Shown here: piece by piece, positions 35,957-46,812 of the stretch
Layout of the letters: each line of letters opens with the position of its first letter
How positions within the stretch are numbered: the first letter of the stretch is position 1
Source: Gavia stellata
Lineage: Eukaryota; Chordata; Aves; Gaviiformes; Gaviidae
Assembly (NCBI RefSeq): GCF_030936135.1
Contig: NC_082602.1
Location: 1,550,001-1,614,000, forward strand
Direction of reading: 5' to 3'
DNA length: 64,000 nucleotides
Notes under the pieces: model-generated
Database searches by the model: none
Told to the model about the DNA's origin: nothing
The model's input: the letters and a program-made list of their open reading frames with translations, nothing else
Position numbers and translations under genes: made by a program

Positions 35957-37543
35957 TCAAAAGGATGTAGAATCACCAGTAGTCTCTGACTCCGTAACGG
36001 CAGTATCCAGGGTCTCGTCTGACTGAGACTGACTGTTTTCCTGGGGCATCTTTTTTCGTATTGTCTTTCTTTTCATGTTGGTGTCAGAACTTTGATTCTC
36101 AGTATCAGGGGAAGTAGCGGTTTTACCAGAAGTGGCACTAGTTGTGCTTTTTGTCCCTTCAATACCTTTGGAAGTAACACTCATTTCACTTTCTAGGCAA
36201 GAAGATTCATTCTTACTGATAGCTTCCTCCCTGTCACTGGCATCTGTATCAGCCTCTTCTGTGCTTTCATCCACGCTATCCTCATCATTAATAGCTGATT
36301 TTCCTCTCTTGTCTTCTGCAGTAGCAGCAGTTTTTGCACTGGCAGATGTTTCAGAAGCTGCCTTATTGGAGTTATTTGCCATCTCATTGGAGCTTGCGCT
36401 GACTTGCTCCACATCCACTTCATCTTCTTCTGACACCTCTTCTATTGTGTCTTCTATCTCAAGGCTGGCAGAGGAGGTTTTGCTCTTATAGCTGGATCCT
36501 GAAGTTTTCCTGTAGCTCGTGTCCCTGTCACTACCTGATGCATTAGAGCTAATATTTGATTTCTGGCTGGATCGCCTCACTCTGCCATGAGAACTACCTC
36601 CCCTGCGTTTTACACTTGACCTTTCAGTGCTTCTCCTACTGCTGGACTCGCTAGTCCCCGATTTGCTGTACAAACTTCGCATAGATGAGCTCTTTGACAG
36701 GCTACCATCTTCGTCACTGTCAGAGTCTTCCTCATCATCGTCCTCTTCAGATGAGTCCTCCTCCGATTCACTGCTAGAGCTGGATCCAGAATCATCATCA
36801 GAATCCCCAAAATCGTGCCCAGTTTCTTCATCCGAGTCCACAGTGCTTTCAGTGGCTTCATCTTGGTCCAGAGTTACTTTCAAGTAGTCTTTATCTTCCG
36901 ACTCGGAGCCAGAGCTACTACTCTTCACGGACGATTCATCTGAGGTGTATTTTCTTCTCTTCTTTTTCTTCTTCTCATAATCACTATCCTCATGTTCACT
37001 CTCTGCTGTGACATTTATTGAAACTCCTGGTTTTGCTTCATCTCTTTCATATTCTTCCTCTCCTTTTCCTCTTGCATGCACTGAATCTTTGCTAATAGGC
37101 TCCTGAAATTTTCTGGAGACACTAATGCGTTTTAACACGTGATTTAGTTTTCTCATTGAAGGTCTGTCATCTGTCGATTTCTGGAAGTAACTTCCCCTGA
37201 TAATCATACTTTCCTCACTGTCCACTTGGCGGGCCGACATGAGCTTGGCATAACTGGAATCCTTCCTCCCGCCTTTCACTTTCTGCAGAATCATCGGGAA
37301 TATCTTTGCTTTCTTCCATGGGGAACGAGCAGACTCAGTTCTTCCTACCGGTTTGTGAGCACTGACTGCTACGCGACTTAAATGCATCACTGCTTTTAGT
37401 TTCCTTTTTCCCTGGCTGGTCCTATATGCTCTTCCAGAACCACGTCTTAGATCCATCCCACCACCTAAAGGTCTACCTTCTATTTGAGCCCCTGCTCTCT
37501 GGCTTATACCTCTGCTTGAAGGACCTCTGCCTTGACTCATCCC
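35957..37543 (-). CDS. PCDH15: PCDH15 terminal exon, CD2-type acidic tail (ends STSF)
   Basis: After the acceptor ATAATTTGCAG|GGG the frame stays open for 528 residues in phase 0, matching the 38303-38435 exon end. Residues 1-50 are RG-rich and basic. Residues 76-91 (WKKAKIFPMILQKVKG) and 217-235 (DKDYLKVTLDQDEATESTV) match two blocks I remember in the mammalian acidic PCDH15 tail (WKRARIFPMIF and DKDYLKLTLDQEEATESTV). Residues 191-197 are a basic cluster (KKKKKRR). About 240-280 is an extreme Ser/Asp/Glu run, followed by a Ser/Thr-rich disordered region. It ends STSF, a class I PDZ-ligand pattern. It appears longer than the mammalian counterpart and is otherwise poorly conserved. The CD2 name is inferred from gene order and size. 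The frame extends 32 codons upstream into the intron; those are not coding. Confidence 0.88.
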   Translation of the reverse strand, partial: GMSQGRGPSSRGISQRAGAQIEGRPLGGGMDLRRGSGRAYRTSQGKRKLKAVMHLSRVAVSAHKPVGRTESARSPWKKAKIFPMILQKVKGGRKDSSYAKLMSARQVDSEESMIIRGSYFQKSTDDRPSMRKLNHVLKRISVSRKFQEPISKDSVHARGKGEEEYERDEAKPGVSINVTAESEHEDSDYEKKKKKRRKYTSDESSVKSSSSGSESEDKDYLKVTLDQDEATESTVDSDEETGHDFGDSDDDSGSSSSSESEEDSSEEDDDEEDSDSDEDGSLSKSSSMRSLYSKSGTSESSSRRSTERSSVKRRGGSSHGRVRRSSQKSNISSNASGSDRDTSYRKTSGSSYKSKTSSASLEIEDTIEEVSEEDEVDVEQVSASSNEMANNSNKAASETSASAKTAATAEDKRGKSAINDEDSVDESTEEADTDASDREEAISKNESSCLESEMSVTSKGIEGTKSTTSATSGKTATSPDTENQSSDTNMKRKTIRKKMPQENSQSQSDETLDTAVTESETTGDSTSF

Positions 37544-38302
37544 CTGCAAATTATGAAAATGGAACTTGATTACAATTTGAAAGACAGTTATTGCGAAAAC
37601 TCGTACCCTAAAATAAATCAGTAGGAACAAATGCAACATTTTTTCCCAGCATCAGAACTAACTTACCTGGTTTAGAATAGCTTTTTACCAAAGTTATGGG
37701 GAAACTTTTACTTCTAGAACAGGCTGCAAGCGTACAACTACCTTACTCTGCAACAGGGAAAAATACTGGCTCAGAAATGTTATCTCTTCTCATTTAATTA
37801 AAACCCACGTGATGGATTAAGAGTCTAGTACTTCTGGAAATTAGTTTAACTTTCTTCTGTCTGCCACTGACATTTCAAAATTTCTTTACATTCAGTTGTG
37901 AACTTTATGATAAATGAGTTTAGGTGACCACTTTTCTCAGTGGAAAATCACCAGTTACAGGCTCAATGTTAGTAGTACCCCATTCGGTTAACAACATAAA
38001 AATGCAATTACCTAAGGCTATGTGGATTTTTCTTTGAACTAGAAATCTACATTGAGGGAAAACCAGACATGGATATTAGAAGAAACTTTGCAATTCCTTT
38101 TTTATTTCTAGAAAAAGGGAAAGAGGTGCCGACACAAACTTTACTGGTCATCAGAAGGGCAAACAATGATTAGCATTGGAGGAGCCGCTTATTTGGTCGA
38201 TACAGAACACAATATTCTAATCAATTACAAAATACATTTGACAAAGTTTAATGGTCCTTCACCTTGTTGCAGAGATGGAATCAATACACCAGAGACGCTT
38301 AC
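37544..38302 (-). other. PCDH15 intron before the CD2-type exon
   Basis: A short intron with donor GAG|GTAAGC and acceptor TTTGCAG|GGG. Nothing else is seen in it. Confidence 0.7.
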
Positions 38303-38435
38303 CTCTTCTGCTGTCGATCCATGCGGACTATAGTAGTAGCCACCGTCATTCTCCACCACGACTTCCCCATACTCATCGTACATCCCCGAAGGAGACAGCA
38401 ATCGGCGGCGGCTCCCATACTGAGGCAGTTCATAC
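38303..38435 (-). CDS. PCDH15: PCDH15 shared cytoplasmic exon (YELPQYGSRRRLL)
   Basis: A 133-nt exon between acceptor TTTTTGCCAG|G and donor GAAGAG|GTAAGC. One base completes a split codon, then 44 codons follow: YELPQYGSRRRLLSPSGMYD, EYGEVVVEND, a tyrosine patch YYY, and ending STAEE. Mammalian tails as remembered carry YEMPQYGSRRRLLPPAG, then EYGEVV, at this place. It enters in phase 2 and leaves in phase 0, so it can feed either the CD2-type or the CD3-type terminal exon. Upstream it accepts the 111-nt exon (giving MYELP), the 6-nt microexon (MHQYELP) or the 39287-39360 exon (EHGYELP). The tyrosines could be phosphorylation sites, but that is speculative. Confidence 0.93.
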
Positions 38436-39286
38436 CTGGCAAAAACACCATCGCCTCTTCGTAACGTGCTCCAATGTGTTCACATGCGTCTCCACACGCA
38501 GCAACAAACAGACACCCTCACATCCCGAAAAGACAGGAATTTCTTTGCTCTGTTTTCTCTCTACCTTTGAGAAGATTATTATTTTTTCCTTAGCGGCAAC
38601 ACAATCCAAAACCTCTTCCTATTGCAATGGGCCGCACACCCATTACAACTGGAGGGCGATCCGCATTGCCAGCTCGCTGGGATCAGCCGAGAATCCCCCA
38701 AGTACGACAGCCTTCTTTCCAGGTACCTGATTTTTTTGGGTGATCTTTTTTATAGTTAGGGAATGAAAGAGCAGGTTCCCCGGGATCAGTTCTGGAGAAT
38801 CCCTGCGAGCTTTTAAGAACGGCAATAATCCCTGAAGCGCTTGCAGTCACCTGGGCATTATCAGAACAAGGCAGGATGATGTTTTTCTAGGTAAATGTGA
38901 AAGGCCAGACGCTGGCTGGGAACTGCGAGCAGAAAGTATCAGTCACTGAACTCAGGCTGGTGAGCCGCAAAAGGGGAGGAGATGATGGAAATTAATTTCA
39001 AAGACAGCATAAATATGCAAATAAGAAGTGAATACAAAAACGGCATGATAGATGGGGTACACACTCTGCAAGTGTAATAATTAGATTCCTAAAGAAGCAG
39101 GGAGTTATACAACGCCCCCTTAACTTTTAAAAAAGGGTTTTGTTGTCAGCACACGCCTTCGCGGACACAAAGATTAAAGTAATCCTAAGGTGAAGGAACG
39201 TCTCCAGATTAGATGCTGTAATAATAAACATCACCAGCCTGGAAAAGCAGCATTTTCAGAAATACATAGGAAAAATGAAAATATAC
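38436..39286 (-). other. PCDH15 intron
   Basis: 851 nt between donor CATGG|GTATAT and the acceptor of the YELPQYG exon. Plus-strand open frames here are chance frames overlapping the exon. Nothing else was seen. Confidence 0.7.
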
Positions 39287-39360
39287 CCATGCTCATAACT
39301 GTAGTAATCTTGCCCATAGTACTCCTGCCCTGGATCAATTCCAGACTCCATACTTAACTC
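39287..39360 (-). CDS. PCDH15: PCDH15 alternative cytoplasmic exon (ELSMESGIDPGQEYYGQDYY)
   Basis: A 74-nt exon between acceptor TTTTGACAG|GAG and donor CATGG|GTATAT, encoding 24 residues that begin ELSMESGIDPGQEYYGQDYY and end SYEH, plus two bases of a glycine codon. Spliced to the next exon it reads EHGYELPQYG with no frame break. It is acidic and tyrosine-rich. The donor (GTATAT) is weaker than its neighbours, which suits an exon that is sometimes skipped. Together with the two exons before it, it forms a 135-nt block that enters and leaves in phase 2 and so can be included or omitted without changing frame. Confidence 0.85.
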
Positions 39361-40606
39361 CTGTCAAAAGAGAAACACTGATTGAATGCAAACAGTTATA
39401 CACAGCAATGTCTGATGAAAAAGGCGCAAAGAATAGTATCTTAAAAGTGCAAACAAGCGAAATAAAAAATAATAATAATTTGAGGAACATCTTCAACTGT
39501 CAAGAACCATAATGAGAAGCCAACAGGAGCTTTAAACGACCCCTTCCCTGGTGTATTCCCTGGGAGCCACTGTTTTAAGTCAGCTAAATGCAGACGCTGT
39601 GCTGGTGTGGGACACTGTCTCACTTACCCTGTACAAAAACCTCATTCAGTAAACTGTACTCAGAGCAAATACGCTGTCACTTCTTGCACCTCTCTCAAAG
39701 GAAAAAGCTGTGTTGAAAGATTAGGGCTATTTTACTTACAGTGTTTGTCAGGTCTCTCTTTTTAATGTTTTCTCAACCATCGACAATCATGAGCAGCACT
39801 GGACTAAGCTATGTACTTGTCTGTATCCTACAAAAGCGCCAGTGTGTCCTTAAGCTCCTTTCACACACTGTTTGGTATTAGGCTGCTCTGTGGAATATCT
39901 CTGAACTGCAGTATCGACACAGAGCGCCAGGGCATGGCTTTTGGCAAGGGACTGCACGTCGTCTCTATCTCATAGCTTCTGAGAGGTTTTTCTCCCGTCC
40001 AATGAATTTATGGTTGTGTCAGAGCATCTTGTTGTAATTTCTTACAATGACTGCAGAAACTATCACCATTCTGTACCACAAAAATACCATCGATACCAAC
40101 GTCTCACAAAAGCTACATGTGCTCTATTGCTTATTCTGGAAACGATATTGGGTCTAAAAGACTTGAAATAGAAAGTGTTGGGTTTATAATCCAGAGCGGC
40201 CTTTGCACTTCGGAGCAGTGTGCTAATGCTTTCATTACCTTGGCAGGCCAACTGCTTAGTTCATCTCTAGGTACAGTAATCAATTATCAGATGACTGACA
40301 TCTGAAAAAAATAGATGGCGGTTGGACAGCGAAGAAATGATTCTGTCTGTGAATCTGGACACGCAACTAGGAAAGCTTTCAGTCTGTGTGATGAAGTCCA
40401 TGGGAGCAACTAAAAGATGCTCAAGGGGAAAATATCAAGATGCAGTAAATTTAAGGCATTTAATTAAAACAAGACAAATGGGGTAACAATGTCAGGACTT
40501 TCCTTTTCATCTAAAAGAGTCGGGGGGAAAATAGACAAGTTTTTATTAGGAAATTATGTAAAAGCCATTAAAAAAGTTATAATTAAGAAATGAAAAATAG
40601 TTGTAC
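39361..40606 (-). other. PCDH15 intron
   Basis: 1.25 kb. Two strong donor-like motifs on the minus strand (near 39625 and 39740) lack a matching acceptor and frame, so I do not call exons there. Confidence 0.6.
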
Positions 40607-40645
40607 CTCTGGTCTGAGAAGAGAAGGTCTCAGCAACTGCTGTTG
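40607..40645 (-). CDS. PCDH15: PCDH15 small alternative exon (QQQLLRPSLLRPE)
   Basis: A 39-nt exon with acceptor TTTTCTTTTGTAG|CAA and donor CCAGAG|GTACAA. It encodes exactly 13 codons, QQQLLRPSLLRPE, in phase 0 at both ends, so it can be skipped freely. It follows the RGYAQQE exon in frame (giving AQQEQQQLLRP) and precedes ELSMESG. The Leu-Arg-Pro repeat is unusual for this tail and no binding partner is apparent. Its support is the strong pyrimidine tract, both splice sites, and frame agreement with its neighbours. Confidence 0.8.
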
Positions 40646-42207
40646 CTACAAAAGAAAATTAGGAAGGGGTTAATTAGACAGCAAAAATTAAAGTGCAGGT
40701 CATTTGTGTTCGAGTTAAGATTGGAAAGAAATCCTTCAAAGCCTTTTGTACAACAGTCACCTGGATACTTCCTTACTCTGAGAAGAACACCGCTAAGCAC
40801 CCGATGTAGTAAAATCACTTTACAGTCCCCTATTTCTTTTGCCTACTATAAAATCAAACTCCCAGTTTAGGTGGTGATTCTCTAAATTCTTTAACTCAAG
40901 AACTTCTGTCAGAGCCCGAGAACTATTGTGTGGTGTATGTTGGAGACAGCAGGGAGACAATGGCAGACAAAAAATTATCCAAAACAGGTAGGAAGCAAAT
41001 CTATAGGAATCTGCAGTACAGTCTCTGATTCAGCTATTAAAAACCTGAAGGGGTTTGCTTTCTTATCCAAGCTTCTACTGCAATACCATCGCTTTAATTC
41101 TCTATCTATACTTACATACTTCTGTGGCTTTTAACTAAGTACCTCGCAACCACAAATACACTTTAATTCACAATATCAATAAAGCAGTGAAGGATTATCT
41201 CAGTTGTTTTCTCTACAGCTTATGTGTGATTTCTTTCTGCATGCGGCATGCAGTGAGAAAAAGCATGCTGACGTGAGGGAAAAGACCCTGGGAGGTGGCA
41301 TGGAGAGGACCGACAGGACAACATGGCTCCTCTCAGGTGTGTCACAGCTGAACATGGGTCATTTTTGGTAGCCATGTTGCTAATTACGCTGCAGCTCCAG
41401 TTTTCTGCAAATGACAGACCGATGCACATCACTTGCTCTTTTGTAAATTAGGATCAGATTTACTCAGGAAAATCAGGACCACTGTCCCCATGCTCCTCCC
41501 AAAACTTGGCGGCACTATTTCAGCCAAGTTTCTTGGCCAAAACCAAACCTCGAGGGATGGGGAAGTTCTGTGTCTGAATTAAGAGACAGAAATCAGCTCT
41601 GCAAAGGGAGGAAAAAAATCACAGCAGAACAACAGAAAGCTTGCAATCTGTAAAACACTACTGAATGAGGAGCAGCAGGCTCCAGACACCCACATTAAGA
41701 TTAGCAAAACTGATCCAGCTCTCGGCAGTAAATACCAGCCTTTATGATAGAAATGTATTTTGGAGAACTTTCCCATTATTAAATGAGTTCATTCAGATTC
41801 CTGAAGGAAACTCGCCATATTATTCATTGCTGGAGAAAAGGTTGCTGCACGAGCAGCAGACTACACTGACTTGCAGGGAAGCTCTGTGTAGTCCAGTACA
41901 GGGCCCACGACAGCGGGCAGCGGCAGATGATTAGGCGTGCCGTAAGAGAATACAGCAAGCGTGGAGGGGATTCCAAGGGAGACTGCTTTTGGCAGTTTGT
42001 CGAGCAGCAATCTCCTACCCTGGAGGTTCTGTTTGTGCCATGACGGTTACTAGCCCCCAGTGAACCCACGCCTTGGGAACTTTTTGAACCGCTTTATATT
42101 TCTAGCCTCAACAACGTCCAGTAGCAATGAGTTTCACAACATAGGCTGTATGGGAAAAGTATGTTAGGGTAATCAATGTTTTAACCGTAACTGGGGAAGA
42201 GCCTTAC
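40646..42207 (-). other. PCDH15 intron
   Basis: 1.6 kb. A CR1/L3-like fragment lies at about 42055-42175. No other exon is supported. Confidence 0.6.
42055..42175 (+). mobile_element. Ancient CR1/L3-type LINE fragment
   Basis: The stretch CTAGCCTCAACAACGTCCAG, then AGCAATGAGTTTCACAACAT, then CTGTATGGGAAAAGTATGTT resembles a segment common in worn amniote CR1/L3 elements (the usual text being a CAATGAGTTCCACAGG stretch followed by TGTGTGAAAAAGTA). It is short and diverged, and is assigned from memory. Repeat masking would settle it. Confidence 0.5.
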
Positions 42208-42229
42208 CTCTTGCTGTGCATATCCTCGC
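42208..42229 (-). CDS. PCDH15: PCDH15 22-nt alternative exon (RGYAQQE)
   Basis: A 22-nt exon with acceptor TTTTTCTGACTTCTAG|G and donor CAAGAG|GTAAGG. The first base completes the split codon left by the 111-nt exon (AT|G, Met) or by the 6-nt microexon (CA|G, Gln). RGYAQQE follows and the exon leaves in phase 0 to the QQQLLRP exon. Its very small size hides it from open-frame scans. Support is the strong polypyrimidine tract, the consensus donor and a phase fit on both sides. It is the first member of the skippable three-exon block. Confidence 0.82.
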
Positions 42230-45200
42230 CTAGAAGTCAGAAAAAGAAAAAAAAATATTAGTATACTTCTGTGAGACTATATAAAGATGCATATTGCCAT
42301 TCTTTCTGGAGAGAGGTGAAAAGATAATGTAATTAGAAATATTACTAGCAAGAAAAGAAATACATATCTACAATACAAAATATGTTTTTCTTTAGATTTG
42401 CTCTGGACATAGGAATCATTGCATGAGAAAGGCTAGTGAATCTTTGCGATCTTTTCTTGCTTTAGGTTGCAAATGAATGAGAAGAAATCCCCAATCCCCA
42501 AAAGCCAGAGAGCCAGCGCACCCCATGGAACTCAGCCAAGGGAAAGGGGTGAATGCTGTGTTTGGCTTTCCTTGAGTTCCCCCAAGAGAGGTCCTGCCCA
42601 GTCACCTTCTCCGCTGTCTCATAGACCAGCTACAAAGAGACTCTGTTCTTTCATGCATCTGCTTAAGCAGTGAAACACTTTCTCTTCTACTTCTGGACTT
42701 TCTGAATCCACTTGGGACTCCCTAGAAATTGGCCTAGAGCTTCTATTACTAATTTCTTGTAACAACATTATTATTAAAGTTATGCATTTCCTAACATTTA
42801 CTCAGCAGGGGGGAGTTAAATTATTTTTGCTATCTATGAGTATTTTGCCACAGGCTTTGTGCTTTTGATCTTATCGGCAATTTTTTGTCGTTGTTTTAAT
42901 TCATTTTCTTGGAGCCATTCACATGCATGACAAATGCACTTATGTCTATCAAGTTCTCTATTTCCACATTTTGTGCCGGAAAATTAAAATGCTTTAGACG
43001 AAACTAGGGAATGGTAATTTAGGTCTTAGCATTATTATTAAGGATAGGCCTGGATTTTATTATTTTGTTTTTTAAGAAGGAAAAGGGTAAATGCTCAAAA
43101 TTATGTTGAGCTTAACCTAGCACACAGACAGCAATCTAGGGAAATTCTTTAATTACACTTGAGTAAACAATAAAGAACAGAGTAGAAGTCCTTCTAATTC
43201 TTTAATATCACCATCTAGAAAGTTTTCTATTCATATTCAGCACACGGAATTGATTATCAGAATTAAATTAATGCTGTTGCGCATACAATATAAAACTAAT
43301 GAACAACTGAAATGAAGATTTATCATCAAAAGATGATCGGTGACTTTTCAAAGCCCGCTTGAGGAACACTTGTATTTAGTTTCCAATATCACCTCCAACA
43401 ATCTTCAGATAAAGAAGGTCTTGTGTTGCACAGAGGATAAGTAAGCCTATTACTCTTAATTGCTCTCGAGTACTCACTATATTGCAGATTAAAAGCATAA
43501 TATAAGAAATTCTAATTAAATTTGGAATTCAACTGTCTTAAAAGTAGCACCACGCTGTGTTTTGAGAGCTGCTTATACTTCTCTTATAGTTTTGTGTGGC
43601 CATGATTAGAAGAAAAAAAAGCCCCCAAAAGACAAAAAATACCCATTCACTCAATACAGCACAAGGATCTATTCTGACAAAAGGCAAAGGTCAAAATAAC
43701 ATCATTTGTTTCCGGGAAGGAATTATAGCTCTCCACCAAGGGAAGAATTGCTTCTGGATAAACATTATCAGCCAGACTTCACTGCAGTCAGTCAGAGAGA
43801 AATCTTCAATGCAAAATAGGAAGCAAGGACAGAGCGCCTATGATGATGTAGAATAATATGACAGCTAGTGTACACTGCTGGTGCTTAACATGAAAGCTAA
43901 AACAAGAATGAATTTACACGTACAAAATGTGCCAACCTTTCACAGGTCTGTATTGCTAACATAGGTTAAAGAACTGTGATTTGCCTAAAGCAACGACTTC
44001 CCCAATTACTGGCATCCCAGCAGGCATTTGCTATTTCATACTTTATAGGTGTTTTCACATTAAAAGCTAAAGCATCCTAAACCCCAAATATTACAGATAC
44101 TACTCAGAGGAGGCAACTGCTTATCAATTTGCCCTGACTCTTGAAACGGAGGTTTCCCACAGCTCATAGCTGGAACTGAGGAGAAGGAATCCGGAAGGGA
44201 GATGAGCAATGATACGCTACTGCTCAATTTCAGCTTTGCAAACGGGTTTGCAAAGAAGTGCTCTCCACTGACGCAATCTCTGCTCCTGCTCAGAACTCAA
44301 TCCCATCAAGCTGCTGCCGAAAGGATGAGAGATATATCCAGGGTCACATCTGACCCTAATGAACCAAATCAGACAACCTGAAGAGGGGTCAGTAAGCTTA
44401 TATATGCTCAACTTCCTACCAAGTAATATATTGGTTACAATACTTTGTAGTGCTGCAGAGCATCCAGACATCTCAACAGGACAGAGCTTCTCTGGGTTAG
44501 GTTAAAAATATACGCTACTGGTACAGTTTCCTTCTGGGTCTAATAGAATGATTTTTTTAACAAAGGCTATTCAAAAAACCAGCAGGAGAACAAAGGTCAC
44601 GTAAATTCCAGACAAACTGAAAGTAGGTTTTGTAAACTTTCCAACTTAATAAAGGTTTCCAGAATGAGAAAGTAGGTGTTCCTCATTAGCGAAGAGCTGA
44701 TTACCGTGACCCCCCCCAGACTCTTCTGTGACTGATGAAATTAAATATTTAAAAAGGAGCTCCTGTGCGATGTCCATTCTTTCTGCTTAAGGAATGCCAC
44801 AAGTAATTGTAGCCCAATCAAACCTTTGGAATTTATGTGGTGAATTACTAAAAGCTTGCAGCTTTGCTGCGTGACACTAGACATCACAAAATTAGGTCAT
44901 ATTTATCTAATATTTCATTAGTGAGGTAATGAACTTCACAAAAGCATCTGTTGTGGGTCTACAAGCTCTAAAGCGGGATTTAGGTACTTCAATTCAATTC
45001 TATGTCTTAAGGGTTGATCCACTTCAGGGTTAATAGCACAATAATTTCTCATGCTCATCTCTGCACACTTTCCACTGTCCCACTGTCTCCATGCCAGGAC
45101 CATGGCAGACGCGCAGAAGCAAGTACATGTGTAAGCCATCTTCTGATTCTGGCTCTTAAAAGTTCCTCTGCCTAATAGCTGCCGAATTTTGACAATTTGC

Positions 45201-45814
45201 TGCTGGTGCTGCAGTAGTGCTGCTCTTGGAGAACTTAGCATCATTGGCAGGTATTCTACATGCGTGCATCTCATAAATGATACAGATTCTGTTACGGCAA
45301 AAATGCTATGATCAATAACCATTCCCCTCACACGTTTAGCTACTATATGTGTCTTGGAACTACAGTCCAACCCAACGAAAGTTTTAAGCAAAGAAAAATT
45401 CTAATCTATTAGTGAAACTTGTGCGATGGAGTTCAGGGAGCTTGGCTCTGGGACAAAGAAAGAGAAACTACCTTCAGCAGTTTCTGACTGAAGCATCCAC
45501 ACGTGTCCTAACTACAGATTTAAAAAAAAAAAAAAAAAAAGAGAAAAGAAAAAAAGCCAAGCACCATGGAAATGCTAAGTAACTCTAGATAGTCTGATAA
45601 AGAATTAATTAGCTTTTTGCTCAGAATGACAACATTTGATACTGAACTGGGTTTTTAGTTTTTCTTCATGACGTAGTGTCTGCCTTTCCCGATATGTTTT
45701 TTAAAATTGTCATTTTTAATACGAATATTTTGAATTTTGGCAGAAGACTAAAAGGCAACCTGCAGGTTGAACCAAACTAGCATTCACTGAAATGCCAAAA
45801 CTGCTTTTACTTAC
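42230..45814 (-). other. PCDH15 intron, no further exon supported
   Basis: AT-rich intron. A 151-codon minus-strand frame (44936-45391) lies here without recognised domains or splice context. An A run at 45522-45540 is low complexity. Confidence 0.55.
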
Positions 45815-45845
45815 CTTATTTAATGTAAAGGTCTGATTTAGATGA
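45815..45845 (-). CDS. Candidate 31-nt alternative PCDH15 exon (HLNQTFTLNK)
   Basis: The acceptor GGCTTTTTGCTCACAG|T and the full-consensus donor AATAAG|GTAAGTAA bound a 31-nt open segment. Read from the phase-2 end of the 111-nt exon it gives Ile (AT|T), then HLNQTFTLNK, and leaves in phase 0. These are exactly the phases of the RGYAQQE exon, so it could replace that exon and join QQQLLRP, ELSMESG or a terminal exon. I know no described isoform with this peptide. It lies about 100 nt beyond the presumed CD1 poly(A) signal. It could be a chance pair of splice motifs; transcript data are needed. Confidence 0.4.
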
Positions 45846-45938
45846 CTGTGAGCAAAAAAGCCAGTAAGTAAATCCATATTACATGGATTTTTACAAGTAT
45901 TTGAAAAATCTTCACTCGGTGACACTAATCAGAGTGAC

Positions 45939-45944
45939 TTTATT
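45939..45944 (-). terminator. Probable poly(A) signal of the CD1 transcript
   Basis: The first canonical AATAAA on the minus strand after the CD1 stop, 869 nt downstream. The stretch 45945-46812 would then be CD1 3' UTR. Confidence 0.5.
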
Positions 45945-46812
45945 ACAATTTAAGATAAGTGAGATGTTTCAGCTGTAAAGCTCATGGCAGACCAGCATGA
46001 AAATTAAAGAGAGACACCAACAACATGCACATACAAAATAAAAAACAAACAAATGCTTTGTACATTAAAGAAATTTACAAAATAAAAACTTCTGACATGC
46101 AGTTATGATATAAAAAAAATGCAATGGAAGGCAGAACACAGGTAACAGGAGGGAAGACAGCCAGGTTCACTGACAATCAAGAGAAAACCCTTCTGACTTA
46201 GAGATGCAAACGTGAGCTTAAAGAAAGCATGCCAGCATAGCAGAGTGCTGCGTCATCTCCCACGGAAGAAGAAGATGCATTACTGCAATAGCTCCGGCTC
46301 ACTATTGCTGAGCCTGCTTATGACCGGTACTTGCTTTCTTTCACGTCCGATATTTGACAGTAAGATTCCTCCCAGGTGGTACGTTTTATGGGCAAAGCAA
46401 GAGATTCCAATTACAGCTGCAGAAAAATCACTCTGCTTACTGGTATTACCTACAGTGAAGGCTGCTTAACATAAAGCAGTATCAAGCCCTCTGCCATCTA
46501 TGACTGGTCCTTGGGTGAAAACGGACGGTTTTCCCCAAGAATTTTTGGTAAACAGACTAAGAACCAGCATCATAGACCAGTAAGATGTAGCTCTGAGAGA
46601 ACAACTTGTAGAATTATTACACGTTACAAATTGCCGAGCGAACAGGAAAGACCATGTCTCTCAGTTTTGGGATTAGGACTGAATCAGTAGTGATATACAG
46701 CAGAGAAAGGGGAAAAGTCTGAATTTCTAGAGGGTCTGAGGCAGATACCATGTGCTGCATTAGAGTCATCTCAATCAAAACGTTACATGCAGAAAACATC
46801 CAACCGTAAATA

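Noticed and set aside
36132..36887. Plus-strand open frames of 86-119 codons rich in Ser/Leu
   Set aside because: They are antisense shadows of the acidic Ser/Asp/Glu-rich PCDH15 exon, whose codon bias suppresses stops on the opposite strand.
37544..37639. The first 32 codons of the long frame over the acidic exon
   Set aside because: They translate intron sequence upstream of the TTTGCAG acceptor; the exon starts at 37543.
39609..39640. Possible exon before the strong donor ACAGG|GTAAGTG
   Set aside because: Open readings exit in phase 1, which no downstream PCDH15 exon accepts, and the acceptor is weak.
41115..41130. Possible 6-nt exon AAGTAT before GTAAGTAT
   Set aside because: The acceptor lacks a pyrimidine tract, so a chance motif is the better explanation.
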